Assembly (NCBI GenBank): GCA_035626475.1
Contig: DASPNP010000071.1
Span: 17,356-81,355 of the forward strand
From: DASPKT01 sp035626475
GTDB taxonomy: Bacteria; Pseudomonadota; Alphaproteobacteria; Azospirillales; Azospirillaceae
Direction of reading: 5' to 3'
DNA: 64,000 bases
Shown here piece by piece: positions 44,923-52,289 of this stretch. Under the pieces are notes generated by a model. That model was given only the letters and a program-made list of their open reading frames with translations, did no database searches and was not told where the DNA came from. How positions within the stretch are numbered: position 1 is the stretch's first letter; every line of letters begins with the position of its first letter. Position numbers and translations under genes: made by a program.

Positions 44923-45174
44923 TCAGCGGTTCATGCCGCAGCGGTTCAGGCAGGATTGCAGCGAGGCCGAGCACTGGGCGCTGCCGCCCATCGCCGCCGA
45001 GCCGCCGGTCGTGCTCTGGCCGGAGCGGGTGTCGCCGCACATGCCGGCCTCGCGCTCGCACTGGGCGCGGCAGGCCTGGGACGCGCCGCCGGTGCCGCCG
45101 CGCTGCGCCGGCGGGGCCATGCAGCCGGCCAGCAGGGCGAGGGACAGGGACAGCGGCAGGAAGGTGCGGGTCAT
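44923..45174 (-). CDS. Small Cys-rich lipoprotein
   Basis: An 83-residue predicted lipoprotein. The signal peptide ends at the lipobox LLAGC (lipidation Cys18). The mature part is only 66 residues and holds five more cysteines (in CRAQCERE, GMCGDT, QCSASLQSCLNRCGMNR), a pattern that suggests disulfide bonds or metal binding. No homologous domain is recognised. The frame continues upstream to 45282, but the ATG at 45174 gives the typical signal. It is 8 bases before the SDR start on the same strand. Confidence 0.7.
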   Translation of the reverse strand: MTRTFLPLSLSLALLAGCMAPPAQRGGTGGASQACRAQCEREAGMCGDTRSGQSTTGGSAAMGGSAQCSASLQSCLNRCGMNR

Positions 45175-45389
45175 GGCGGTTCGCTCGGGTGGGGCTCGGG
45201 ATCGGCGCACAAGGTGCGGCGGCGCGCGGCGGAGGGCAAGCGGCTTCGACGGCACGAGCGATTGCCGATGGCCGCCGGGCAATGGCCCATCGGCGAATCA
45301 TCGGCCCTCCATCCGGCCTTGGCCCTTATCCATCACCCGGTGCCGGCGCTTGATCCGGGACATCGCAACCGCGCTTGAAAGGAACTCCG

Positions 45390-45959
45390 ATGCGCCTGCG
45401 CAACGCCCTGGCCGCCACCCTGCTGGCCGCCGCCGCCCTCCTGCCCCTGCCCGCCGCGGCGCAGGTGCTGCCCGCCACCGCGCCCGAGCTGAAGGTCATC
45501 GCCCGCGAGGCCGGGATCTGGGACGCCGACATCACCTTCCCCTCCCGCGCCCCGGCCAAGCCCGACGGCAAGGCCAAGGGTGTTCAGGTGAACGAACTGC
45601 GCAGCAACGGCATGTGGATCACCAACGACTTCCGCATCGAGGGCATGCCCTACCAGGGCATGGGCGTCTGGGGCTACGACCCCAAGCAAGGCAAGTACAT
45701 CGGCACCTGGGTCGACAACAACGAGCACCGCATCCGCCAGGACGTGGGCACCTGGGACGAATCGACCCGGACCATGACCTGGACCGCCGAGATGATCCAG
45801 GCCGACGGGCAGCGGATCCCGCTGCGCTTCACCGAGGCCTACGAGACCGACGAGCGCCGCGTCTTCCACATGGACGGCGTCCATCCGAAGACCGGCGCCC
45901 TGGTCCCGCTGGTGCACATGGTCTTCACCCGCCGTCCCGGTACCGCGCCGAAGAGCTGA
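45390..45959 (+). CDS. Exported DUF1579 family protein
   Basis: A 189-residue protein with a signal peptide (residues 1-24, ending PAAAQ) and a DUF1579-like lipocalin-type domain: LREAGIWDADITFPSR-like start, GMWITNDFRIEGMPYQGMGVWGYDP, GKYIGTWVDN and the closing HMDGVHPKTGA. The function is unknown. The ATG at 45390 follows GAAAGGA; the frame begins upstream at 45375 with another codon. It stands alone on the plus strand between two divergent groups and is convergent with the VOC gene. Confidence 0.8.
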   Translation: MRLRNALAATLLAAAALLPLPAAAQVLPATAPELKVIAREAGIWDADITFPSRAPAKPDGKAKGVQVNELRSNGMWITNDFRIEGMPYQGMGVWGYDPKQGKYIGTWVDNNEHRIRQDVGTWDESTRTMTWTAEMIQADGQRIPLRFTEAYETDERRVFHMDGVHPKTGALVPLVHMVFTRRPGTAPKS

Positions 45960-45965
45960 GGCGGT

Positions 45966-46349
45966 TCAGCCCGGCTTGTGGCAGGCGATCTCGATGCGGT
46001 GGCCGTCGGGATCGGTCAGCATGGTGTGGAAGTAATGCGCGTGCACGGCGGGCAGCGGGCGGGGCGCCACCAGCTCCGTCGCTCCCAGCTTCGCCGCCAC
46101 CTCGTGCACGGCATGGACGGCCGCGCGGCTGGCGGCGGTGAAGGCAAGGTGGAAGCCCGCCATCGGCGCCACCGCCTGGCCCTCCTTGGGCAGGCTCAGC
46201 CAGAAGCTGGAGGTCACGGGATCGCCGGCATAGCCGATGGTCCCGGGCTCCTGCTGGAAGCGCCAATAGCCCAGCGGCGCCAGCAGCGCATCGTAGAAAC
46301 GGGCGGCGCGGTCCAGGTCGGCGACGCCGAGGGAGAGATGGTCGAGCAT
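45966..46349 (-). CDS. VOC family protein (glyoxalase/bleomycin-resistance fold)
   Basis: A 127-residue protein with two beta-alpha-beta-beta-beta modules: MLDHLSLGVADLDRAARFYDALLAPLGY and the second half ending HAHYFHTMLTDPDGHRIEIACH. Candidate metal ligands include His4 of LDHLSLGV and the Glu/His near the end. The enzyme type (glyoxalase, dioxygenase, resistance) is not evident. It is divergent from the Lrp gene with 131 bases between them, which hold no other gene. Confidence 0.85.
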   Translation of the reverse strand: MLDHLSLGVADLDRAARFYDALLAPLGYWRFQQEPGTIGYAGDPVTSSFWLSLPKEGQAVAPMAGFHLAFTAASRAAVHAVHEVAAKLGATELVAPRPLPAVHAHYFHTMLTDPDGHRIEIACHKPG

Positions 46350-46480
46350 GGCGGTCCTTGCGTCGGGGGATCAAGCGGCCCGATGATAGGGGCGGCGCCT
46401 TGCGGATTTTCCGCGAAGCCGCGCGCCGCACGCCCGTTTCCCGCGTCCCCTGGCCGCTCCCCGCCCTTTGGCCCCGCCCG

Positions 46481-46954
46481 ATGCCCGCCGATCTCGACCC
46501 GATCGACCACCGCCTGCTGGACCTGCTGGAGCGGGACGCCGACCGCACGGCCGAGCAACTGGCGGCGCTGCTGCCGCTCTCTCCTTCCGCCATCCAGCGC
46601 CGCATCGCCAGGCTGAAGCGCGAGGGGGTGGTGGAGCGGATCGTCGCGCGGGTGCGCCGGCCCGAGGGGCCGCCGCCCTTCGAGGCGCTGGTGGAGATCA
46701 CGCTCGCCTCGGACCGCGCCGACGTGGTCGACCGCTTCCGCCGCTGGGCAGCCTCCACGCGCGAGGTCGCCGCCTGCTGGTACGTCACCGGCGAGGTCGA
46801 CATCGTGCTGCGGCTGCGCTGCCGGGACATCGCGCATTTCCGCGACTTCACGGAGGCGACCCTCGGCCGCGATCCCGACATCCGGCGCTTCCGCACGCTG
46901 GTGGTCCTGGATACGCTGCACGACGCAAACATCCCTGGGGAGACCACGCCTTGA
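46481..46954 (+). CDS. Lrp/AsnC family transcriptional regulator
   Basis: A 157-residue regulator. The N-terminal HTH covers residues 1-52 (LDPIDHRLLDLLERDAD, SPSAIQRRIARLKREGVV), and the C-terminal ligand domain is the RAM/ACT-like fold (FEALVEITL, VAACWYVTGEVDIVLRLRC). The effector is unknown, an amino acid by family habit. The ATG at 46481 was chosen by homologue starts. The stop overlaps the TTG start of the next gene, so that gene is translationally coupled to it. Confidence 0.9.
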   Translation: MPADLDPIDHRLLDLLERDADRTAEQLAALLPLSPSAIQRRIARLKREGVVERIVARVRRPEGPPPFEALVEITLASDRADVVDRFRRWAASTREVAACWYVTGEVDIVLRLRCRDIAHFRDFTEATLGRDPDIRRFRTLVVLDTLHDANIPGETTP

Positions 46955-47526
46955 TTCGATCAGCCCTTCTCGCCGGCCTGACCGCCGCGCTGCTGAGCAC
47001 CGCCGCCGCGGCCGCCCCGGCCGACGATTTCCTGGCGGCGCTGAAGCCGCTCTGCGGCAAGGCCTTCGCCGGGCGCATCGTGACCGAGGAGGCGCCGAAC
47101 TCCGCCTTCGCCGGCAAGCCGCTGGTGATGCATGTGCGCGAGTGCGACGCACAGGGTGTGCGCATCCCCTTCCATGTCGGCGATGACCGCTCGCGCACCT
47201 GGGTGGTGACCCGCACCGGGCAGGGGCTGCGCCTGAAGCACGACCACCGGCACGAGGACGGGTCGGAGGACAAGATGACCCAGTATGGCGGCGACACCGC
47301 CGCCCCGGGCACCGCCATCCGCCAGGAATTCCCCGCCGACGCCCATTCCAAGACGATCTTCCAGCGCGATGGGCTGAATGCTGCGGTGGACAATGTCTGG
47401 GCCATGGAGGTCCAGCCGGGCAAGCTCTTCGCCTACGAGCTCCGCCGCCCCGGCCGCTTCTTCCGCGCCGAGTTCGACCTGACCAGGCCGGTCGAGCCGC
47501 CGCCGGCGCCCTGGGGGGCGAAGTAG
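46951..47526 (+). CDS. Exported protein of unknown function, TTG start
   Basis: A 191-residue protein with a signal peptide (residues 1-21, ending AAAAAPA). The mature part has GKAFAGRIVTEEAPNSAFAG, HVREC, RTWVVTRTGQGLRLKHDHRHEDGSEDKMTQ and DAHSKTIFQRDG; it has many charged and histidine residues but no domain I recognise. The TTG at 46951 overlaps the Lrp stop by 4 bases (TTGA), and GGGGAGA at 46937-46943 lies 7 bases ahead, so the unusual start is supported. It is encoded in an operon with the Lrp regulator. Confidence 0.72.
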   Translation: MIRSALLAGLTAALLSTAAAAAPADDFLAALKPLCGKAFAGRIVTEEAPNSAFAGKPLVMHVRECDAQGVRIPFHVGDDRSRTWVVTRTGQGLRLKHDHRHEDGSEDKMTQYGGDTAAPGTAIRQEFPADAHSKTIFQRDGLNAAVDNVWAMEVQPGKLFAYELRRPGRFFRAEFDLTRPVEPPPAPWGAK

Positions 47527-47532
47527 GCGGAC

Positions 47533-47877
47533 CTACAGGCCGAGAGCCTCGCACCAGGCGGCGTAGGGCGTGTTCTTCGCCATGCGGCGGTTCAGGTCGG
47601 GCGCGCCGTCGGTCCACCAGACCGGCCCGCGCTCGCCGAGCGCCACCTTGGCGGCATGGACCCGGGCCCGGGCGGCACGCTCCGCGTCCTTGTCCCCCGC
47701 CCGGAGCGCGTCGCGTACGGCACGGCGGGCCTGCATGAGGTCATGCACCAGCGCCGCACGCTCCGCCTCGGGCAGGTGGGGGTTGGACAAGCGCCAGAGC
47801 CGCCCGCGCACGACCATGTAGCGCCCGTCGGGGGTGACGGGATAGCCGCCGGCCGTTTCTGCGTCGCGCTCGCTCAT
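47533..47877 (-). CDS. Conserved small protein, function unknown
   Basis: A 114-residue soluble protein with a pattern conserved in proteobacteria: TPDGRYMVVRGRLWRLSNPHLPE, a long Arg/Ala-rich helical middle (ALVHDLMQARRAVRDAL, AARARVHAAKVALGERGP) and an ending WWTDGAPDLNRRMAKNTPYAAW. No function has been shown that I know. The central helix may be amphipathic. It is followed by the GNAT gene on the same strand. Confidence 0.7.
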   Translation of the reverse strand: MSERDAETAGGYPVTPDGRYMVVRGRLWRLSNPHLPEAERAALVHDLMQARRAVRDALRAGDKDAERAARARVHAAKVALGERGPVWWTDGAPDLNRRMAKNTPYAAWCEALGL

Positions 47878-47904
47878 GCCGGGAGAACGCCCGGTGACGC
47901 CGGG

Positions 47905-48426
47905 CTATCCCAGCTGCTTGTAGAAATAGACGGTGTCGCAGGGCTCGCCCTGCGGCAGCAGCGCGTAGCCGGGAATAACCCCGACCCGGGTCCAGCCGCA
48001 GCGCGCATAGAGCCGCTCCGCCGCGTCGGACGCGGTGTCCAGCACCAGCAGAGTCTTGCCGGCCCGGATGGCCGCCTCCTCCACCGCCCGCATCAGCGCC
48101 TCGCCGACGCCCCGACGGCGGGCGCGGCGGTGGACCAGCATCTTGGAGACATCGGCCCGGTGCGGCTGGTTCTCCGGCTGGCAGAGCACGAGCTGGACCG
48201 TCCCGAGGATGCCGTCGCCGTCCTCCGCCACCAGCAGCAGCCGCTCGCCGGCGCGCACCCCGTCCACCACGCCGCGCCAGTAGGCGGCGGCCCGTTCGAC
48301 GGTCAGCGGCGCCATGAAACTGACCGACGCCCCGCCCTCGACGCAGTCCACGAGGATGTCCGCCAGCGGCGCGACCGCCTGCGCCGCCTCATCAGCCTTC
48401 AGCTCTCGCACGGCGACTTCCTGCAT
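47905..48426 (-). CDS. GNAT family N-acetyltransferase
   Basis: A 173-residue acetyl-CoA-dependent acetyltransferase. The acetyl-CoA motif RRARRRGVGEALM is at about residues 100-112, after VSKMLVHRR, and the GNAT core continues with KTLLVLDTASDAAERLYARCGWTRVGVIPGYAL, the C-terminal beta-strand region. The substrate is not known. The ATG at 48426 has GGAGG upstream; the frame begins earlier at 48471. It is the downstream partner of the lipoprotein gene that starts at 49434. Confidence 0.88.
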   Translation of the reverse strand: MQEVAVRELKADEAAQAVAPLADILVDCVEGGASVSFMAPLTVERAAAYWRGVVDGVRAGERLLLVAEDGDGILGTVQLVLCQPENQPHRADVSKMLVHRRARRRGVGEALMRAVEEAAIRAGKTLLVLDTASDAAERLYARCGWTRVGVIPGYALLPQGEPCDTVYFYKQLG

Positions 48427-48486
48427 CTCAGATGCTCTCCTCCAGGGCATACGAGCCCAGCATGCCACCAACCGCTTTCGCCATCT

Positions 48487-49434
48487 TCAACGTAGTCCGA
48501 ACCAGGCGCGCAGGAAGCGGTCCTGGTCCTGGCGGCAGGCGGGGAGGTTCTGGAGCGACAGGCAGCGGCCGGGATCGCGGTGCAGGCCGAGCGCCCTGGC
48601 ATAGGCCTCGACGAAGCCCGGTCCGCGGGCGATCAGCAGGGTCGCGCCGATGCGCGTCACGACGGCGCGCTCCGGGAGCCTGACGGGATCGAGCAGGGCG
48701 AGCACGCCGCTCACGCCCACCCGCAGGTCACCTCCGATCACGTAGTATGCCGGGATGGGAACTTGCCAATGGCCCGGCGCCGGGTCGCCAGGCGGGTCGT
48801 CGTTGGGGCAACCGGCCCCGCGGAAGAACGGAAAGCCGGGCGGCGTGGCCTGGATCAGGGAGACGATCTCCGGTTCCCTGCCGGGCTCCTGCACCCGCAG
48901 CACCAGCGGCGCGACAAGGCACAGTTCCCTGGTCACCGGCGCCAGGACGCGCTTGCCCGTTCCGTATTCGCCGAAGCCGGGATCGTCCTCGGGATGGGGA
49001 GCGGCGTCCCGCCATGTCGCCAGGGACGCGGGAGGCAGCGCCGGGGACGTCTCCTTGGCCCAACGCAAGCCCAACTCGGCCTCGGTGGCTTGGCTGAATG
49101 CCCTGCTCATCTCCTGGCGGCGCAGGGTCTCCGGATCCGTTCCGCCGACGATGGGTCGGGGCAGGTCACGGCTGCGCAGGAGCTTGCCGGACAGGAGGTC
49201 GATGTACCGATGGGTGAGGATGTCGCCCCGGACATACCGGTACTCCAGGACCTGCTGCCCGGAGGCACCCTCCAGATGGAACAGGAGCGCCGCCTCGTCG
49301 GGAACGGGCCCCTCCTCCACCGGCATCAGCTGCACCCCGGGCACGGGTTCCGCGCCGGCCGAGCAGGCGGACAGGAACAGCAGCGCCGCCAGGAGCGGCA
49401 ATGACGGACGTCGGTGCTGTGATGGCGGCTTCAT
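48487..49434 (-). CDS. Predicted lipoprotein, function unknown
   Basis: A 315-residue predicted lipoprotein; the lipobox is LFLSAC (Cys at about residue 24), after an unusually long N-terminal tail MKPPSQHRRPSLP. The mature part includes a Cys-containing region (RVLAPVTRELCLVAP), a strand-rich segment EIVSLIQATPPGFPFFRGAGCP and a Cys-rich end (RCLSLQNLPACRQDQDR). No homologous domain recognised. The frame extends upstream to 49527, but the ATG at 49434 gives a proper signal. It lies opposite the ribosomal terminator. Confidence 0.7.
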   Translation of the reverse strand: MKPPSQHRRPSLPLLAALLFLSACSAGAEPVPGVQLMPVEEGPVPDEAALLFHLEGASGQQVLEYRYVRGDILTHRYIDLLSGKLLRSRDLPRPIVGGTDPETLRRQEMSRAFSQATEAELGLRWAKETSPALPPASLATWRDAAPHPEDDPGFGEYGTGKRVLAPVTRELCLVAPLVLRVQEPGREPEIVSLIQATPPGFPFFRGAGCPNDDPPGDPAPGHWQVPIPAYYVIGGDLRVGVSGVLALLDPVRLPERAVVTRIGATLLIARGPGFVEAYARALGLHRDPGRCLSLQNLPACRQDQDRFLRAWFGLR

Positions 49435-49480
49435 GGCATGGCCCTCGATCACCGGATTGGGTTCGGTCAGCCAATACACA

Positions 49481-49520
49481 AACGAAAAGAGAAAGGGCGC
49501 GGCCCCTGCGAGCCGCGCCC
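49481..49520 (-). terminator. Rho-independent terminator of the ribosomal operon
   Basis: The stem pairs GGGCGCGGC (49495-49503) with GCCGCGCCC (49512-49520). On the minus strand it is followed by a T-rich run (49494-49481). It lies just past the rplQ stop at 49549 and marks the end of the ribosomal transcript. Confidence 0.9.
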
Positions 49521-49548
49521 CATCCACTTGCCGATCCGGAGAGGCGTA

Positions 49549-49968
49549 TTAGGCCTCCGCGGTCTCCTCGACCATCTGCACCGGGCCGCTGTCCTGGCCC
49601 TTGGCGTTCACGTCGCGGTCGACGAACTCGATGATCGCCATCGGAGCGGCGTCGCCGTAGCGGAAGCCGGCCTTCAGGACGCGCGTGTAGCCACCCTGGC
49701 GGTCCTTGTAGCGCTCGGCGACGGTGGTGAAGAGCTTGGTGACCATGTCGTGGTCGCGCAGCTCGGCATAGGCGAGGCGACGGTTGGCGAGGCCACCCTT
49801 CTTGCCCAGCGTGATCAGGCGCTCGACGATCGGACGCAGGTCCTTCGCCTTCGGCAGGGTCGTCTTGATCTGCTCGTGCTTGATCAGCGCATTGGCCATG
49901 TTGGAGAACATGGCGAGGCGGTGCGGGGTGGTCTTGCTGAACTTACGCCCGGACATTCCGTGACGCAT
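49549..49968 (-). CDS. rplQ: 50S ribosomal protein L17
   Basis: A 139-residue large-subunit protein. It carries the family N-terminus MRHGMSGRKFSKTTPHRLAMFSNMANALIKHEQIKTTLPKAK and the RLITLGKKGGLANRRLAYAEL region. The C-terminal 20 residues (about 120-139) are a species-specific tail ending EETAEA. It is the last gene of the ribosomal/rpoA cluster and is separated from rpoA by 152 bases with a strong hairpin. Confidence 0.97.
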   Translation of the reverse strand: MRHGMSGRKFSKTTPHRLAMFSNMANALIKHEQIKTTLPKAKDLRPIVERLITLGKKGGLANRRLAYAELRDHDMVTKLFTTVAERYKDRQGGYTRVLKAGFRYGDAAPMAIIEFVDRDVNAKGQDSGPVQMVEETAEA

Positions 49969-50075
49969 GGCACTTCTCCTTCATGGCTTGGCGCGGCATT
50001 GCCGGGCCTCTGGCGATCCCCGCGCGCCCGGCCCTCGACGGGTTCCGGCACGGCGGAGGCGGGCGACATGCCCGG

Positions 50076-50107
50076 AAAATCGGGAGCCCCTCCTGGAAGG
50101 GGCCCCC
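50076..50107 (-). terminator. Terminator-like hairpin between rpoA and rplQ
   Basis: On the minus strand a stem about 11-12 bases long (50107-50096 with 50092-50082) with two or three G-U pairs is followed by ATTTT (50080-50076). It lies just past the rpoA stop. It might act as a partial terminator or attenuator, reducing rplQ expression relative to rpoA. Confidence 0.5.
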
Positions 50108-50120
50108 GGTAGCTTCAAGC

Positions 50121-51152
50121 TCAGTACGGCTCCTCGAGACGCTTGGCCAGCTCCTCGATGTTCTCGGGCGGCCAGTTCGGGATCTCCATGCCGAGGTGCA
50201 GACCCATCTGGGCCAGCACTTCCTTGATCTCGTTCAGCGACTTGCGGCCGAAGTTCGGGGTCCGGAGCATCTCCGCCTCGGTCTTCTGCACCAGGTCGCC
50301 GATATAGACGATGTTGTCGTTCTTCAGGCAGTTGGCCGAGCGGACCGACAGCTCCAGCTCGTCCACTTTGCGCAGCAGGTTCTTATTGAACGGCACCTCG
50401 TCCGACTTCTCGGCGGCGGTGACCTGCTGCGGCTCCTCGAAGTTGATGAACAGCTGCAGCTGGTCCTGCAGGATGCGGGCGGCGATGGCCACCGCATCCT
50501 CGGGCGTCACGGCGCCGTTGGTCTCGATCGACATGCTGAGCTTGTCGTAGTCGGTGACCTGGCCCAGGCGGGTGTTCTCGACCTTGTAGGCGACCTTGCG
50601 GACCGGGCTGTACAGCGCGTCCACCGGGATCAGGCCGATCGGCGCGTCCTCGGGACGGTTCTGGCTGGCGGGCACGTAGCCCTTACCCTTCTCGACCGTC
50701 AGCTCCATGTTGAGCTTGGCGCCGGCGTCGAGCGTGCAGATCACCAGGTCGGGATCCATGATCTCGATGTCGCCGGTGGTCTCGATCATGCCGGCGGTGA
50801 CCTCGCGCGGCCCTTCGGCGCGCAGGCGCAGCCGCTTCGGGCCCTCGGCCTCCATGCGGATGCCCATCGTCTTGATGTTCAGGACGATGTCGGTCACGTC
50901 CTCGCGGACGCCCGGGATGGACGAGAACTCGTGGAGCACGCCGTCGATCTGGATCGAGGTGACGGCGGCGCCCTGCAGCGAGGACAGCAGCACGCGGCGC
51001 AGCGCGTTGCCGAGCGTCAGGCCGAAGCCGCGCTCCAGCGGGCCGGCGACGATGGTCGCCTCGCGCTTGGAATCCGGGCCGGCGACGATGTCCAGCTTGT
51101 TGGGCTTCTCGAGGGTCTGCCAGTTCTTCTGGATCACTTGAATGGTCCTCAT
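50121..51152 (-). CDS. rpoA: DNA-directed RNA polymerase subunit alpha
   Basis: A 343-residue polymerase subunit: N-terminal assembly domain (residues 1-235, including ERGFGLTLGNALRRVLLSSLQG) and C-terminal domain for DNA and regulator contacts (about 255-325, with LELSVRSANCLKNDNIVYIGDLVQKTE). All features are normal. The listed ATG at 51152 opens an MRTIQ start, while homologues start near VIQKNWQ, so the GTG at 51137 is an alternative start. The leader carries a large hairpin. The gene is part of the ribosomal cluster, in the order rpsM-rpsK-rpoA-rplQ. Confidence 0.97.
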   Translation of the reverse strand: MRTIQVIQKNWQTLEKPNKLDIVAGPDSKREATIVAGPLERGFGLTLGNALRRVLLSSLQGAAVTSIQIDGVLHEFSSIPGVREDVTDIVLNIKTMGIRMEAEGPKRLRLRAEGPREVTAGMIETTGDIEIMDPDLVICTLDAGAKLNMELTVEKGKGYVPASQNRPEDAPIGLIPVDALYSPVRKVAYKVENTRLGQVTDYDKLSMSIETNGAVTPEDAVAIAARILQDQLQLFINFEEPQQVTAAEKSDEVPFNKNLLRKVDELELSVRSANCLKNDNIVYIGDLVQKTEAEMLRTPNFGRKSLNEIKEVLAQMGLHLGMEIPNWPPENIEELAKRLEEPY

Positions 51153-51171
51153 GCCATCGGGTGGTAAACAG

Positions 51172-51254
51172 CCCGCGCGACGCCCCTCGCCCCCATTCTG
51201 GGACGGCCGCGATGGCAGGCGGCCGTCCGTCCCGGAGCGGGAGTGTCGCGCGGG
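51172..51254 (-). promoter_or_regulatory. Large nested hairpin in the rpsK-rpoA gap
   Basis: An outer perfect 10-base stem pairs CCCGCGCGAC (51172-51181) with GTCGCGCGGG (51245-51254). An inner perfect 10-base stem pairs GGACGGCCGC (51201-51210) with GCGGCCGTCC (51219-51228). The whole structure fills most of the 118-base gap and is 20 bases from the rpoA start, so it may control rpoA expression. No T-run follows it. Confidence 0.65.
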
Positions 51255-51270
51255 TGCTGGTACTCTTGCG

Positions 51271-51669
51271 TCAGACGCGGCGCTTCTTCGGCGGGCGGAC
51301 GCCGTTGTGCGGGATCGGCGTCACGTCGCGGATCGAGGTGATCTGGAAACCGATCGACTGCAGCGCGCGCAGCGCCGACTCGCGACCCGAACCCGGACCC
51401 TTCACCTCGACCTCGAGGGTCTTCATGCCGTGCTCCTGGGCCTTGCGGCCGGCGTCCTCGGCGGCCACCTGGGCGGCGTACGGGGTCGACTTGCGGGAGC
51501 CCTTGAAGCCCATCGTGCCCGACGAGGACCAGGAGATGGTGTTCCCCTGGGCGTCGGTGATGGTGATCATGGTGTTGTTGAACGAGGCGTTCACGTGGGC
51601 GACGCCCGACGTGATGTTCTTGCGCTCGCGGCGACGGAGACGCGCGGCGTTGGCGTTCGGCTTGGCCAT
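51271..51669 (-). CDS. rpsK: 30S ribosomal protein S11
   Basis: A 132-residue small-subunit platform protein with the family core RKNITSGVAHVNASFNNTMITITD, GTMGFKGSRKSTPYAAQ and the ending RDVTPIPHNGVRPPKKRRV. No deviations seen. It lies 13 bases downstream of rpsM in the usual order. Confidence 0.98.
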   Translation of the reverse strand: MAKPNANAARLRRRERKNITSGVAHVNASFNNTMITITDAQGNTISWSSSGTMGFKGSRKSTPYAAQVAAEDAGRKAQEHGMKTLEVEVKGPGSGRESALRALQSIGFQITSIRDVTPIPHNGVRPPKKRRV

Positions 51670-51682
51670 GGTCTACGTCCCC

Positions 51683-52051
51683 TTACTTCTTCTTGCCGGC
51701 GATCGGCTTCGCCGGACCCTTGCGGGTGCGGGCGTTGGTGTGCGTGCGCTGGCCGCGGACCGGCAGGCCCTTGCGGTGGCGCAGGCCGCGGTAGCAGGCC
51801 ATGTCCATCAGGCGCTTGATGTTCATGGCGGTCTCGCGACGCAGGTCGCCTTCCACCGTGTAGTCGGCGTCGATGATCTCGCGGATCCGCAGGACCTCGT
51901 CGTCGGTCAGCTGGTGGACGCGGCGCTCGGTCGGGATGCCGACCTTGCCGCAGATCTCCTTGGCTTTGGCCTGGCCAATGCCGGTGATGTACTGAAGGGC
52001 AATCTCCACGCGCTTGGCGGTGGGGATGTTGACGCCGGCGATACGTGCCAC
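51683..52051 (-). CDS. rpsM: 30S ribosomal protein S13
   Basis: A 122-residue small-subunit head protein. It carries VARIAGVNIPTAKRVEIALQ at the N-terminus, the DADYTVEGDLRRE region and the C-terminal RKGLPVRGQRTHTNARTRKGP tail that reaches the P-site tRNA. The start is a GTG at 52051, with GAGGAG 7 bases ahead; the frame otherwise opens at ATGs up to 52069. It is the first gene after the internal promoter at 52196-52223. Confidence 0.97.
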   Translation of the reverse strand: MARIAGVNIPTAKRVEIALQYITGIGQAKAKEICGKVGIPTERRVHQLTDDEVLRIREIIDADYTVEGDLRRETAMNIKRLMDMACYRGLRHRKGLPVRGQRTHTNARTRKGPAKPIAGKKK

Positions 52052-52195
52052 GTCAGGTCTCCTCATCATGGCCCCGGATGGGGCACAACACGAAAACGGT
52101 CCTACACCCGCCCCTTGAGGAAGAGGGCGGATATCCGGACCTGCGAAAATGTTCGGTCAGCCCGGGGATTGCTCCCCAGGGAACGAAGGCTGCGG

Positions 52196-52223
52196 ATTAT
52201 AGGCAGGCACTTCGCGGAGTCAA
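52196..52223 (-). promoter_or_regulatory. Sigma70-type promoter for rpsM-rpsK-rpoA-rplQ
   Basis: On the minus strand TTGACT (52223-52218) and TATAAT (52201-52196) are 16 bases apart, a near-consensus promoter. Transcription would start about 135-140 bases upstream of the rpsM GTG, leaving a leader with a CCCTGGGG-type hairpin. It gives the alpha-operon part its own promoter inside the larger cluster. Confidence 0.85.
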
Positions 52224-52237
52224 CCGAACTGTCGGTA

Positions 52238-52263
52238 CCCCGCCCGGCCAGGGCCGGACGGGG
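52238..52263 (-). terminator. GC-rich hairpin after adk
   Basis: CCCCGCCCGGCC (52238-52249) can pair with GGCCGGACGGGG (52252-52263) with one mismatch. It lies just past the adk stop at 52290 and immediately before the internal promoter. No T-run is seen on the minus strand, so termination is uncertain, but a partial stop between the two transcripts is plausible. Confidence 0.4.
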
Positions 52264-52289
52264 CGCCGCATCTCCAGAACTCTTGGCCT

